Assembly: GCA_023159155.1 (NCBI GenBank)
Contig: JAJNNX010000046.1
Location: 186,001 to 250,000 of the forward strand
Direction: 5' to 3'
Length of the DNA: 64,000 nucleotides
Source: Ustulina deusta
Lineage: Eukaryota; Ascomycota; Sordariomycetes; Xylariales; Xylariaceae
Under the pieces are notes generated by a model. That model was not told the DNA's origin, did no database searches, and saw only the letters and a program-made list of their open reading frames with translations. Below are positions 32,935 to 43,520 of the stretch, one piece after another (position 1 is the first letter of the stretch; each line of letters opens with the position of its first letter). The position numbers and the translations under genes were made by a program.

Positions 32935-33549
32935 ATGAGCGATCCACCCGAAACTAGGCGCCAAATGCAGGCCGGTTCATTACGAAGCATGATTATGGAC
33001 TATGCCGACCGATATAACCTCAGGGTTGCTTTGATTGTCCAAGATAAGACAAATGGGGACTATGAGATATTCCAGAAAGAGCTGGACGAGAACTTCCCGC
33101 CTGCTAGGGATAGTATTGTAAGGCCACTCGGACTAATCTAAATGACTGGAAGCTCGAATAGCTAACCTAGATAGAAACCTTGCGTACTGCATGTTGGTCG
33201 CGAAGCCGAGGCTCCAACCAATACGGGCGAGGCCGAGTTCGGCAACGATCTCCAGTTGAAGCTGCGGCAGATAGAATGGGACATATTGCAGTCCGAGGTG
33301 CCTAAAGCACCCAAGTTTCAGCGTCTTATTTTTACGAACCAACAGTCAGCCGGCCCAAGGACAGGCCAAGTGTCCAAGGAACGACCGAATAAAGGATTGG
33401 GGTTGGACAAGGAAGCAGATCACATCCGGAAGGGGCTAGGTCATGTGACTATTCACGATGCAAAGACGAGTGAGCCTAGTGAGAACGAGAAACATGCTCG
33501 TCTGTCTCACGGGGGAAAGACAGACGAGCAAGGTGAGCAGTCGACATAG
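32935..33549 (+). CDS. Small MADS-like protein, two exons
   Basis: Spliced model 32935-33117 and 33175-33549 (185 aa), with a 57-nt intron. The acceptor is GATAG at 33170-33174; the nearer CCTAG would shift the frame. The N-terminal part (LRSMIMDYADRYNLRVALIV followed by Y-E-I-F and ENFPP) weakly resembles the second half of a MADS box with the trailing WPP motif of short fungal MADS-like ORFs. The remainder is hydrophilic. A 12-bp hairpin sits in the last part of the coding region. Confidence 0.5.
33496..33529. repeat. 12-bp hairpin inside coding exon
   Basis: GCTCGTCTGTCT at 33496-33507 with a perfect reverse complement at 33518-33529 and a 10-nt loop, within the last 55 nt of the MADS-like gene. 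It could form an mRNA hairpin. Confidence 0.6.
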
Positions 33550-34139
33550 GAGTAAAGGAAGGACTGTCTATATAATGATGAGCATTTCCTATGTAACTAG
33601 TCTGTCCTTATTTTACTATTCAGTCTTAAGTCTATACCAAACTCTTAGAATAGAGGCAGTGATTTGCCTAACGATCTTTAGTGATAATTGCACAGTTTAT
33701 ACCCAGATTCACCGTGCCTGAACAACAACCAAGGCCTCTTGCCTTGCGAATCTCAGCTTAGTAGGCCATATCCGTAGCTAAGTGCTGAATCTTCCATACC
33801 CTTGCGAAGAGAACACTGCCTCAGAGGCTGTCTGTGTGTTGACAACTAATTGGCCCGTAGTTACAGTCAAAGCCATACCACTTCCGGGTTACTGCATTGT
33901 GATAAATGCAGCTAAAATGTCTAGTACGAGTGATTCATTCACATTCCCGGCCTACCCACCCCTCCTCCGTCTTGTCCCGGATCAGGTGCCATACACGGTC
34001 GGCCTCGGCGACTCTTGAGGCCGGGAGGTTTGTGGGGACTGTCTAGCCAAGATCAGGCTTCGCGGAAACTGCCACGTAAACATGCGACCCGGGCTATAGA
34101 AATAGAAATAAGTGAAGCCTCTATCCTTCCTTAATAAGC

Positions 34140-34401
34140 AGGACTCAAATCCCCCTTAGCCCCGGCGTAGGCCATGTCGATTCACAAGAGTCAAAGCCTC
34201 ACGTCCAGCCACGTCATTGTTGATCTAACGCACGCCTGGGGAGAAGGGCAGGTCTACGTCGCGCTATCTAGAGCGAGGAGCTTGTCCGGCCTTAAGATCG
34301 AGGGAGACCCAAAGGGACTATGGGTTGGCAAGGGGGGGAACCCTGAAGTGAGAGAATTCCACAGGGATAAGTTTGGAACATGCGTCTACAAAATCGACTG
34401 A
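34140..34401 (+). pseudogene. PIF1-like helicase C-terminal relic
   Basis: Motifs of the PIF1/Helitron helicase tail: MSIHKSQSLTSSHVIVDL and GEGQVYVALSRARSLSGLKI, then the terminal K-V-x-E-F-like REFHRDKFG. A stop (TAG) comes just before AMSIHKSQ, where PIF1 proteins usually have W or Y, and the preceding QIPLAP part is in another frame. Only the last 75 codons are open. The rest of the helicase is absent here; an N-terminal PIF1 fragment lies at 40158-41034. Confidence 0.8.
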
Positions 34402-35006
34402 TTGCCCTAGGTTGGACATATTCCTAGCTTCCTGTCATGGAGTGTATTGCAGTATATGAGGGTAATTATGGAGGCCGACCGTGTGGTTCTAGTGGTTCTA
34501 GTACGCCTTCTTCTCAATCTACTCTCGCTGTAATTCCAGCTACAACCCAGACCATTACAGGGCGGGTTTAGCGACCTAACCCCTACTGCCCCTACTACTA
34601 CTGCTATGCCTCTTGCGCTGTGTCCCCCCACACTAGCCAACACAACCACTGTGCTATGGCATCTGCTATAGCGGTCATGATAATAGAAGAAAATAGAACC
34701 AAACCTGATTACTTTCCAAGTACCCTTGATTATTCTAAAATTACTTCCTAGGGTTCCACTCTCAAGGAGAACAATGCCAGTGTTGGTGGGGAGGCGACAG
34801 CGTGGACCATTGCGCGACGCCACGTAGCAACCGCTCAGGACCTGGAGACCTGTTGACTATCCCACCTCTGCCCCGCGTCCCCCGGAAGTAGCTTAACTAT
34901 ATGATCAGATCTCCTTGAAGAATATCATGACACTCGCCCGCCTCATGAGTCAGGCATGCAAGACCAATGCGATTGATTCTTATTAGTAACGCCCTCTACT
35001 CAGCAG
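34170..35006 (+). repeat. PIF1-tail repeat, copy 2
   Basis: The shared unit consists of the helicase tail followed by about 600 bp non-coding 3' sequence, matching 24795-25488 with scattered changes. Shared blocks include GAGGCCGACCGTGTGGTTCT, TCGCTGTAATTCC and TAACGCCCTCTACTC. A Helitron-like 3' end is a reasonable reading, but I did not find a clear terminal hairpin with CTRR. Confidence 0.7.
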
Positions 35007-35317
35007 CAGAGCGTTCGGCATTTTGGGACAGGATTTGGTGGACTTTGAGGCCCGTAGTGTTCAATTGCTTTATCCAGATATATTATATTTTCGCCTCGGT
35101 AACCAATGTTCTATAAACCTTAATTTTCAAAAATGCGAAAGTCAAAAATATTTTAGCTGGCTTACGAAACAATCAAAACATTGAGAAGTAAGTAGAATAA
35201 GAGATAATATGCCACAACATATTTTTTAAAAAAAGAAAAAAAAAAACATCAAGTATGTATTATATGATCTCTTGTAGGTCATTCTTGCGCATCTGACTAA
35301 GGTCGAACAAAACGTTC

Positions 35318-36064
35318 TCATCCCGAGCTAGCCGACCCGAGCCCAAAGCGTCCCCCTCCCGAAAGCGTCGATGCCGCTGCGTTGTGCGACCTGGGCTGAC
35401 CGCCGGTCAAAAGGTTGGATGAGTTAGTCGACCTAGGGAGTCCTCCCGAGGACGACGATACCGCTGCGACGCCCAAACGGGGCTGGTTTTCGGCCGAAAG
35501 GTTGGATGAGCTAGCCGACCCGAAGAGCCCCCCTGACGCCGCGGATGTCACTGTACCGCTTGACCCGGCTCGCCCTTGAAAAGAAGAGGATGAGAATGAA
35601 CCACCGGATCCGAAATTCAATGTCTGGCTAGTTTCAGTGTCGCACTGAAACGATTGTTTTCTTTTTACTTTGTCAATTTTCGTTAGAATAGGACCTGCGC
35701 CCTGGGTGGACAATGACGACCGAAGCAGTAGTGCATGGGTGCTGCCAAGTGGCTTAGAGATAAGCCGAAAGCCGGAAGTACCACAGTTTGATCCGAGACA
35801 AAGAATGACTAGATGTATTTCCGTCCGGGGTGCAGAAAAAAAGTAGGTAATAAGATCATGTCCATAAGACTCCTCGTGCTTTATAGTGATAGAGCATTTG
35901 AGATCCATATCCTCCGCCACAACTTTGTCAAAGTACCAAGTTTCGATAATGCCCCGGGGGGATGTTAAAGCATGCCAGGCTACCCCGCCGTATCGAAGGG
36001 AAACATGAGTACCTCGCGAAAGGCGACCGGACGAGTCGTGTACCTTGCAAAGAATTGGAATCAT
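35318..36064 (-). CDS. Unknown protein with FG/SG-rich repetitive tail
   Basis: 248 aa, single exon. The first 110 residues look folded (RYGGVAWHALTSPRGIIETW, HDLITYFFSAPRTEIHLVIL). From about residue 145 the chain is low-complexity Ser/Gly with two or three diverged repeats (GGLFGSASSSNLSAENQPRL, GGLPRSTNSSNLLTGGQPRS), like FG-nucleoporin-type disordered regions. No family recognised. Confidence 0.5.
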   Translation of the reverse strand: MIPILCKVHDSSGRLSRGTHVSLRYGGVAWHALTSPRGIIETWYFDKVVAEDMDLKCSITIKHEESYGHDLITYFFSAPRTEIHLVILCLGSNCGTSGFRLISKPLGSTHALLLRSSLSTQGAGPILTKIDKVKRKQSFQCDTETSQTLNFGSGGSFSSSSFQGRAGSSGTVTSAASGGLFGSASSSNLSAENQPRLGVAAVSSSSGGLPRSTNSSNLLTGGQPRSHNAAASTLSGGGRFGLGSASSG

Positions 36065-36914
36065 CTTGGCTTAGGGCTACGTTAGATATTTATTGTTGTT
36101 TAGTAGTTGGTAATTTTATCGGGCTAAGTGAAGCAGGTCTGCAAGGTTTATATACAGTATTGGCATGTCGAAAAATGAGCTGTAGAAACCGAAGATCAAA
36201 AAATCATGAGCCTCATAATGCAATGGTGACGCCTGAGGCTACAGAACTCCTCCCTCCCTCCTCAACCGCGCGCTTATAGACTGCGGGCAATAGTGTAAAA
36301 TAAAATATCAATAGATGATGAGATGCATAATACGTGATACCTAATGCAGAACCGTGGGAGACATATATGCATTCATTCCAGACTGCATAGCGGTTGATTA
36401 CTAATAAGGTAGGCGGGGTTACAGCCTATCTCTAGACTTAGGCTAGTCCTTATGAGATTAGTGACAAGGGATGTATAATGACTGATGTAGATTAACTATT
36501 AAATGAAGAGATCCTAGATTTTCCCTCTTACGGGCGCTAAGTAGCAGTAACAGTTTCCCTCGCCGCCCACCTACTCGATGCTGATCAGCGACTAACTCAG
36601 GACCCACACCAAGCCCGAAAGCGACTCTCAAGTCCAGCAACCCGGCGGCTATACCGAGACTGCTCGGCCCGCACACCAGATAGGCGGTCTGATACTTGAA
36701 ATAAGATGACCCAAGGCGCTTAACGACGATTCCTCGGCGCCGAAAGATGCGGGGCTGCGGCGGTTAGGAGCCGGTCCTCGCCGGTCAAGCATATTTCTTG
36801 AATGTGCGGATCCCTTACTGCCACCATCAATCACATGGGATAGTCCCGATCTTCCTAGAAAAAAATTCTACGTTCCCACAATCTACATCCGTATCACTTT
36901 TACCACCTACAACA
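36065..36914. other. Intergenic, no gene recognised
   Basis: Only short uncharacteristic frames on the minus strand (36458-36834). Confidence 0.4.
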
Positions 36915-37019
36915 ATGAGCCTGACTGATATGCACGCACCAAACAAGGCGCTTACCAGAAAACTAAGAGACCGATACTACCCAAGTATGAAGCAATGCCA
37001 TGTCATAAGGAACCGGTAG
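36915..37019 (+). CDS. Very small ORF (34 aa)
   Basis: MSLTDMHAPNKALTRKLRDR plus a short tail, in a stretch with a pyrimidine-rich leader (ACCACCTACAACA before the ATG) that looks like a fungal 5' UTR. Nothing else supports it. It could be the 5' exon of a longer gene. Confidence 0.2.
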   Translation: MSLTDMHAPNKALTRKLRDRYYPSMKQCHVIRNR

Positions 37020-37128
37020 CAGACAACCCGATCAGGTTGTCCTCCTATTTTATATGGGCTGGCTATACTAGGGTACTGCCCCATTAACTAAGCTTGGATT
37101 GACACGACGACGACAATGCAGTTATTGC

Positions 37129-37170
37129 GCACGGGCCACAAGGCCATGGGTTTGGCCTTGTGGCCCGTGC
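37129..37170. promoter_or_regulatory. 17-bp perfect hairpin upstream of the J/zinc-finger gene
   Basis: GCACGGGCCACAAGGCC at 37129-37145, loop ATGGGTTT, and the perfect reverse complement at 37154-37170. It lies 70 bp upstream of the ATG at 37241, in the likely 5' UTR or core promoter. It could act as a regulator site or a translation-limiting mRNA hairpin. Confidence 0.85.
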
Positions 37171-37240
37171 TCCAAGGAGGTAATCCAGTTATCGCCACCC
37201 AACCGTTCATCTCTCCTCTACATACTCTAGATCTTCTGCG

Positions 37241-39841
37241 ATGGACAGCCCATTCGATGCGCTCGGCCTTGACCCTGGCATTTACACCAAACAACAAATC
37301 CAGAGGGCTTTTATGAAAGCTTCGCTCATCTGCCACCCCGATAAGAGGGGTTATTACCAGCTTTCTAGCAATCGTTGGCCGACGGTGGACCATTTACAAT
37401 CGGCTAGGAGTCGCCTGCACGAGGATTGTAAAGCTGCAGTCGAGCGTTTTTCATCGTTCCCGCGGACCTTCTTTCCGGAGTCGCAGCCCATCTTTCACCT
37501 TCCGGATCCATTGAGTCCCCCGTTCGCGGCATGCCCCACCTGCTGTATGGTGCTTTACGCCGATGGGCTTCCTGAGCACCTCCTCAGCGACCATGGCCAG
37601 CGACAATGCCCGCTCTGTCTTAAAGCCGTTTCTGCAAATGACTTGCAGGATCACTGCGCCTATGCACACGATCGCAGCATCTGCCAGTATTGCGAAGAGG
37701 TCCTTTTGCAATCGGAAATCCAGGGCCACCTCGCTGCCAAGCACTTTTGCGACCTCTGCCGAGAATACTGTCACCGTCTTCTCCAGCACCTCCAATCAAA
37801 CCATGCTCTAGGGCCTTGCCGGGAATGCGAAACAACAGATGACCTAGCGCAACATATCAACGGAAGCGAGCTGCATCTGTGGGTGCGTTGTCCTCTTTGC
37901 GGCTGTTGGATCGATGTAAACTTCTCCTCAACCCATCTCTCCACAAGCCACGGCTGGCGACCATGTTTAGATTGTCAGCCAGGTAGTGACGAACATTTCC
38001 TCGACCATGTATTCGAATACCATCCTGTCATGCTGTGCCCAGTCTGCAAACGAGGAATTGTCCAGGATGAGCTTTTAGGGCATCTATGCCTAACCCATGA
38101 GTTTCAGCGCTGCTCAACTTGCCCAATATCAATCGATCCGGATCACGTGAGGCTTGAGCATATATGGGAGACTTGTACAGTATGTGGCGAGATTAAGCCG
38201 ATGGAAAGACTAACTGTCCACCTATGCTCGATCCATTCCTGGGTAAAATGTGGCATCTGTGACGAGCCACAGCCAGACGTTAATAGCCTCGAAGATCACA
38301 TGCAAGATCACCCAGTTAAAACCTGCTCTGAATGCCACGCCCAAATATCCCGCGAAAGATACGCCTCCCACCTGCAACAAGATCACAACTTCAAGGAATG
38401 CCCTTTCTGCGATGATATATACTCTATTGACTTGATGCGCCAGCATATCCTAGAGGGCCACAATCAAACAGAACGGTGTCCTATTTGTTCGTCCTTCCAC
38501 ACCCAAGATGGCCTTACGGATCATTTGCTCGAAAAACATTCTTGGGTAAGGTGTTGCTTCTGTGACGAGGCAGTATCTGCCGATACCTTAGGTGAGCATA
38601 CACAACAGCGCCACGACCCTAAGCCATGCCCAGGGTGTCAAGAGATATATCCTACATCTGCGCTAGCTGCTCATCAAAAAGAGGCTCATTCACATCGGCA
38701 ATGCCCATTCTGCCCATACCTGGCAGAGGAGATTACCGATCATATATTTACCGTACACCGAGATTTGCGCGTCGATAGAGAGCCGCCGAGAAATCACCAA
38801 GCACCACCAGAAACGGAGCTTAACCATGATAGTAGCCGATGCAACACGCAATTTACCAGCGCAATAGAGACCATAGTAGAGAACATTAACTACATACCCA
38901 GCCGAGACCTCTCTATATTTCTAAGTGCTCTATCCGAGGCTATGAGGACTCGACGGGATCAACCTGCGACCGGGACCCAGAAATCGCAGTCGTGGGTGAC
39001 TGGCCGGGGCCACAACGGCCAGGAGACAGTACGAAGGAGACCTAGATGGAGCGAACCTGATCCGCCCCATCCGCTTTGTAGTGTCGAATCGAACACGCGG
39101 CAGGAACCTTCCAGAACTCCATCTGCGACGACAACAGACACGACAAAGAAAAGAACCCCCTTGGACACGCAAACACCGCGAGCCGCCAAAAGACGGAAAG
39201 TCGCCGCCCTCCGTCCTGAAGTTCAGCTCCTCGCCAGTGATCTACTAAGCAATGAGCTACTGCGCGAATTCAAAGGCCTCCTAGCTGCACTCCAAGAGAA
39301 TGATATGGAGTATAGCCGCTTCAAGATTTCTGCAACAGATAGGTTAGCTAGGGCATCCCAATTTAGTAAGATCGGTATTCAGTCTGAGCATAAAACGAAT
39401 GCTTCTAGGTTGCTCAAGGAGCTAGGACTCATCCTCATGGTCCACGAACTTGATGCGACAAAAGAGAACGGCCTGAGGCAGCGAGTAGGTTTTGAGGAGA
39501 TAGACAAAGTTCTAAAGTATCAACACTGTGAAGCAACTCCCCAAAACCGTCGCAGGCTGAAGGCCCAAATCGAGCGTGGCCGAAAACTCCAGAAGGTGTG
39601 CGGATCCTTCCGTGGCTTGCTATGTTTTGCAGTCCTGAGTGGGAGATTAGAAAAGTACATTGGTCTAGCAAAATGCGAGAACCAACAAGACCTGAACAGT
39701 TTCCACGATGCCCTCCGAGCACATCAGGCCCGATGGAGGCTAGGGCAACATGTTCTCGATAGCATCGAACAAGGTACCTTCCCAGAGGGGCTTCAAGATG
39801 TCGAGGGTGTAGACATCTTCCGTCATCTTTTCGATAAATAA
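37241..39841 (+). CDS. J-domain protein with 17-unit CxxC/H-H zinc-finger array
   Basis: 866 aa, one uninterrupted exon. Residues 1-60 look like a degenerate J domain: helix II QRAFMKASLI, then the HPD motif at 32-34, in FDALGLDPG context. Residues 98-506 hold 17 back-to-back fingers of the form C-x2-C, about ten residues, H-x3-4-H (starting CPTC, CPLC, CQYC, CDLC, CREC and so on to CPFC), with linkers of only 2-4 residues. A basic bipartite nuclear signal (KKRTPLDTQTPRAAKRRKV) sits near 633-653. The last 200 residues form a helical domain that I do not recognise. HPD would recruit Hsp70; the array would bind nucleic acid or protein. A perfect hairpin precedes the gene. Confidence 0.85.
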   Translation: MDSPFDALGLDPGIYTKQQIQRAFMKASLICHPDKRGYYQLSSNRWPTVDHLQSARSRLHEDCKAAVERFSSFPRTFFPESQPIFHLPDPLSPPFAACPTCCMVLYADGLPEHLLSDHGQRQCPLCLKAVSANDLQDHCAYAHDRSICQYCEEVLLQSEIQGHLAAKHFCDLCREYCHRLLQHLQSNHALGPCRECETTDDLAQHINGSELHLWVRCPLCGCWIDVNFSSTHLSTSHGWRPCLDCQPGSDEHFLDHVFEYHPVMLCPVCKRGIVQDELLGHLCLTHEFQRCSTCPISIDPDHVRLEHIWETCTVCGEIKPMERLTVHLCSIHSWVKCGICDEPQPDVNSLEDHMQDHPVKTCSECHAQISRERYASHLQQDHNFKECPFCDDIYSIDLMRQHILEGHNQTERCPICSSFHTQDGLTDHLLEKHSWVRCCFCDEAVSADTLGEHTQQRHDPKPCPGCQEIYPTSALAAHQKEAHSHRQCPFCPYLAEEITDHIFTVHRDLRVDREPPRNHQAPPETELNHDSSRCNTQFTSAIETIVENINYIPSRDLSIFLSALSEAMRTRRDQPATGTQKSQSWVTGRGHNGQETVRRRPRWSEPDPPHPLCSVESNTRQEPSRTPSATTTDTTKKRTPLDTQTPRAAKRRKVAALRPEVQLLASDLLSNELLREFKGLLAALQENDMEYSRFKISATDRLARASQFSKIGIQSEHKTNASRLLKELGLILMVHELDATKENGLRQRVGFEEIDKVLKYQHCEATPQNRRRLKAQIERGRKLQKVCGSFRGLLCFAVLSGRLEKYIGLAKCENQQDLNSFHDALRAHQARWRLGQHVLDSIEQGTFPEGLQDVEGVDIFRHLFDK

Positions 39842-40157
39842 AGTAAACGGTATATTCTATAAATATATATATATATAGGTAAATATGTATGATATTACCT
39901 AGCTGCGTGGCTATGAATAAAAGTGCGAGTGCAGGAGCGGAGACAAACATCTCTCTCAGCTTTATAACCGCAGGATCTAGAGGACACAGGGTCCTTCCTG
40001 CCCGCCCCCACAGTTATATATGTGTTAATAAACGCTATGTAGTCCTGCATACAACATTATGACTGCATTGAGCAAGCAGCTTCGCTTTTACTCTTTATAT
40101 CACCACAATCGATTCCCCTCACCACCGAGTTAATTAAGCTTAGAAGCGACTGATACT
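39842..40157. other. Intergenic with (TA)n run
   Basis: A short (TA)n tract at about 39862-39877 in the 3' UTR region, then the promoter of the PIF1 fragment gene. Nothing else. Confidence 0.4.
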
Positions 40158-41034
40158 ATGCTTTCCATCGGTTCTTTGGCTGTACGTGCCGGAGCCCACC
40201 AGGCAATCCGACCCTCTGTGCCGATTGTCGCTGCTCTACGCTCGAACAGATATCTCCTCAACAACACTCGACGCTTCTCGACCTCACCTACAAGGAGCCT
40301 AACATCCTATATCAAAGCATGTGCTGTCAGCCTCAAGAATCTGTTTGCCACTCTGGGTGATATGATGTTACATGACACAGGTCGGGGCACAGACCGTCAT
40401 GACCAGGTCCGCCTTTCTACTATGAAGGAACCCACTCTTTGCCCAGAGCAGGCCGAATTGGTTGACATCATTTGTTCCGGCCGCAACGTCTTCTACACTG
40501 GCTCTGCAGGCTGTGGCAAGTCCACTGTCCTAAAAGCATTTACAAAACGCTTGCGCGATCAAGGTTCATCCGTCGACATCGTAGCACCAACAGGTATCTC
40601 GGCCTTGGGTGTTGGTGGTTTTACCACATTTGTATACGCCGGCTGGGGGGTACGCAGTTTCAAGAAATCGCTAGAAATGGTCCGACTGGACGCCCATGAC
40701 AAATATGTCCGAAAACGATTGAAGAACACAGATGTCTTAGTCATTGATGAGATCAGTAGTAAGTACCTACCGGTAGAAGCTATATCTGTTCTAGCAGCTA
40801 TTGGGGCGGGGAATTTCTTGTCCTAGCTATCGAGCGTTACGTCTCGAGAAGTGCAGGTAATCATGCCTAAGGCGACAACTACTGACTCCGCATGTTCCAG
40901 TGGTCGAGAATTTTCATTTCGAACGCCTGAACGCCATCATGCAGGAAGCTCGTGACTCTTCCGAGCCCTTTGGCGGAGTGCAGATTGTCATCACTGGTGA
41001 TTTTCACCAGCTGCCTCCTGTGAAGACACGCTAA
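40158..41034 (+). pseudogene. PIF1-like DNA helicase, C-terminally truncated
   Basis: Spliced model 40158-40758 and 40901-41034 (244 aa), with a 142-nt intron (GTAAGT donor). The N-terminus looks mitochondrial (many Arg, RRFSTSPTRSL). Then come helicase motifs: LCPEQAELVDIICSGRNVFY, Walker A GSAGCGKST, motif Ia APTGISAL, Walker B VIDEIS-M and motif III GDFHQLPPV, followed directly by a stop. Motifs IV-VI are missing, so no unwinding is expected. The tail of a related helicase is present at 34 kb, not contiguous with this one. Confidence 0.8.
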
Positions 41035-41741
41035 TGCCATGCGTCAGCCGATCACTCGATAGAAGACATTTACGGCGGAGCGAGGAGCGTGGTGGTAAGC
41101 TGAGATTTTGGAGCTTCATGGCGATGGGTGGCGTTATTTTATTTCCCAATCCCAACAAAAGCGAGGCAAGCGGTTAGGGAAGTCGAAATGGCGGGAAGGT
41201 GCTCGCGGCTAGTTGAGGGAGAGGAGATCAAGCATCCTGGAACGGACTTTACAGTTATAAATAGTGGTAGATTGGTGGGCTTGTAAGCAATGCTACTTGT
41301 ATTCATAGCGTGTACTAGTATATGTATGTATAGATACGGGTAGATATACACTTTGAAAAAGCGCAAGCGCGAGAATAATTATAGCACTCTATTGCTAGCA
41401 AATTCGTAGCGTTGATATGTTATATGAATCATCCCATTATGCCCAGTCTCATTCAGCCTCTGCATGTATTATGTCTTGTAAGGTCTAGGGATATATTGTG
41501 TTCTACACGCTTATGATCCTTTGTGTTCGCCTATCCGTAATGCTATCTACCTGTGAATACTAACGCTTTCATGATACACTCTATCCTATAACTAGGTAAG
41601 AAGGCACCTTATTAACTCCACGTACAGCGAACAAATAACTCCCCAGCAAAAATTCATTCGGGCCCAGGTCTGACAGCTTCCCAAAATGCCAATATGATAT
41701 CGACCTTTTTGAAGGCAGGTCTGCGACCGGCACACGTGCCT
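41035..41741. other. Intergenic
   Basis: Region between the PIF1 stop and the bZIP gene 3' end. No residual helicase motif found. Confidence 0.4.
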
Positions 41742-43520
41742 TTAGTGCCAAAGCCTACTCCAAGTTAGTCAGTCGCTCACCTCGACATGTAAAAATGTAG
41801 AGTGGGCGACTTACTTTTGATGAATTTGTCCACCTTGATCCATACCCTCTTGTTTCGATTCTGATTCTGGCCAGTATGGACGATTCACGGTAGGAGAAGG
41901 ATATACGAAGTGCGACGACGGGGAGAAGCCTCGGGAGATGTTGAAGTCCGAGGCATCCTCCGTCGATAATGTCTGGTCGTCGAGGGGATTATGATAGAAA
42001 TCGCCCGGCGGAATTTCTACGTAGCCACTTTCTCCCTGTGGCAAGTTTATGGAATTTTGGGCTAGGTAGTTTCCAACTTCGTATAAGTCAACCCAATCGC
42101 CCCGCCAGTCTGGGAAGTGGGTGTGCTGTAAAGCGTCCAGGTACTCGTCACGCAACGCCGTTGTCTTCTTGTTAAAAGGGCCCAGAGATGAGTCTAAAGT
42201 GAGTGCGGATTCTTGAATGATACTCTGAGACTCGGGCTCATGCGTCGCAATTACACCACCAAGACGTTGCTGCGGTTGCTGGGTAATAGGCAACGCAACC
42301 TCTTGTGGCGGAGGTCCCTTGTCGATGGTTTTACTTTTCACTGGCGCACGATTGATCTGTAGAGAATCGTCTACTTTTAAGTCCGAATTTGCCTCCCTAG
42401 TTTTGGGAATAGTGACTTCGGAGCACCGCTGGGTCAATAGCTCCTGGAATTGTTGCAGACGTTCACTAAGTACGGGAATCTGAGCCCCTAGTTTTTGCTT
42501 GTCTACATATTGAAGCAAACTTTGAAAGGTGTTCTTGATTTCAGCATTGCCAGCCTCAAGGCCTGCTACTTTCGTTTCCAAGTCGGCAATGGCTGTCTCT
42601 TTGCGGTTACGGTATGCCCTTTGCGCAAGTCGAATTTGTTCTTTACGCCGCTAGCCTCACATCAGTTCCTGCATTTCAATATTCACGACTATTCTGACAG
42701 TGAAGGATCAAATGGCAGTGGCCAGTCGTGTCACGTTATAGTCACAATTCCCAGGAGTAGCTCCGTGTTAGCGGAAAGACGAAGAGACGTGGAAAAAAAA
42801 AGAAGAAGAAGCTAATAGCGAGTCCACGAAACTTACTTCTCTCATATCCTGGTAGCCACCCGTTTCTAGGCGTGGACGGCCCCTCGTCTTCCCAGTCTCT
42901 CCTGCAAGCTCAGGTTGCGCATTCCGTGACGCCTTTTTTCCGCGTTTCTTAGGATTAGAGATCGGTTTGATCGTGCCAAGAATACGGTTCTCTGGTTCAG
43001 AGAACACACAGCTGCTTGTGTACCGGCCATCATCATATTGCCTGGCATTGAGCGCCTCCAAGGGGCCCTTGGGGTACCACATATCAGGTTGGTATAACAA
43101 AACACCAGTTGTCGGATCTTGCGCGGCCCAAAGGAGAACGTCGTTCAGCTGAGACAAAATCTCAGGCTCAGTATCCCAGAAAAGTTGGTTAGGTAGTACC
43201 GTGGCACTCGCAAGGCCAGTGTCTTGTTCCTGGCCAAGCTGAGGAATTAAGGGGCCGGGAGGGATGGCAGCATACGAAGGAGAACCGAGGTTGAAAATAT
43301 AGCTGGGGGTTGGCGGAATGATGGGGATGATGGGTGGTTGATGTGTGTTGTTGTTGAAGGGTGGAATCTGGTCGAAGTGGCATTGTTGCTGTTGCTGGTG
43401 GTGGCCCTGTTGGAGAGATTGATGAGAGTAAAGATAATAAGGGTGCTGGAGCTGATTTGGATCATTAATGGACTCGAACTCGGGTTCAGGATGGATATCG
43501 TTAGCGACAGCGTGTGACAT
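41742..43520 (-). CDS. bZIP transcription factor, three exons
   Basis: Spliced model 43520-42837, 42650-41815, 41754-41742 (510 aa). The first intron is 186 nt and joins ...DMRE to RRKEQIRLAQRAYRNRKE, a complete basic region; the leucine-zipper heptads follow (IADLETKVAGLEAGNAEIKN). The N-terminal 200 residues are Gln/Pro/His-rich, and a basic GRPRLETGG lies before the bZIP. The last exon adds only LWH. The signature resembles fungal Yap/AP-1-like bZIP proteins. An earlier in-frame start up to 43640 is possible. Probably a nuclear, sequence-specific regulator; target genes unknown. Confidence 0.8.

Noticed and set aside
24795..35006. Single large Helitron spanning both PIF1-tail repeats
   Set aside because: The two tails lie in the same orientation with unrelated host-like genes between them; no Helitron 5' end or Rep domain was seen.
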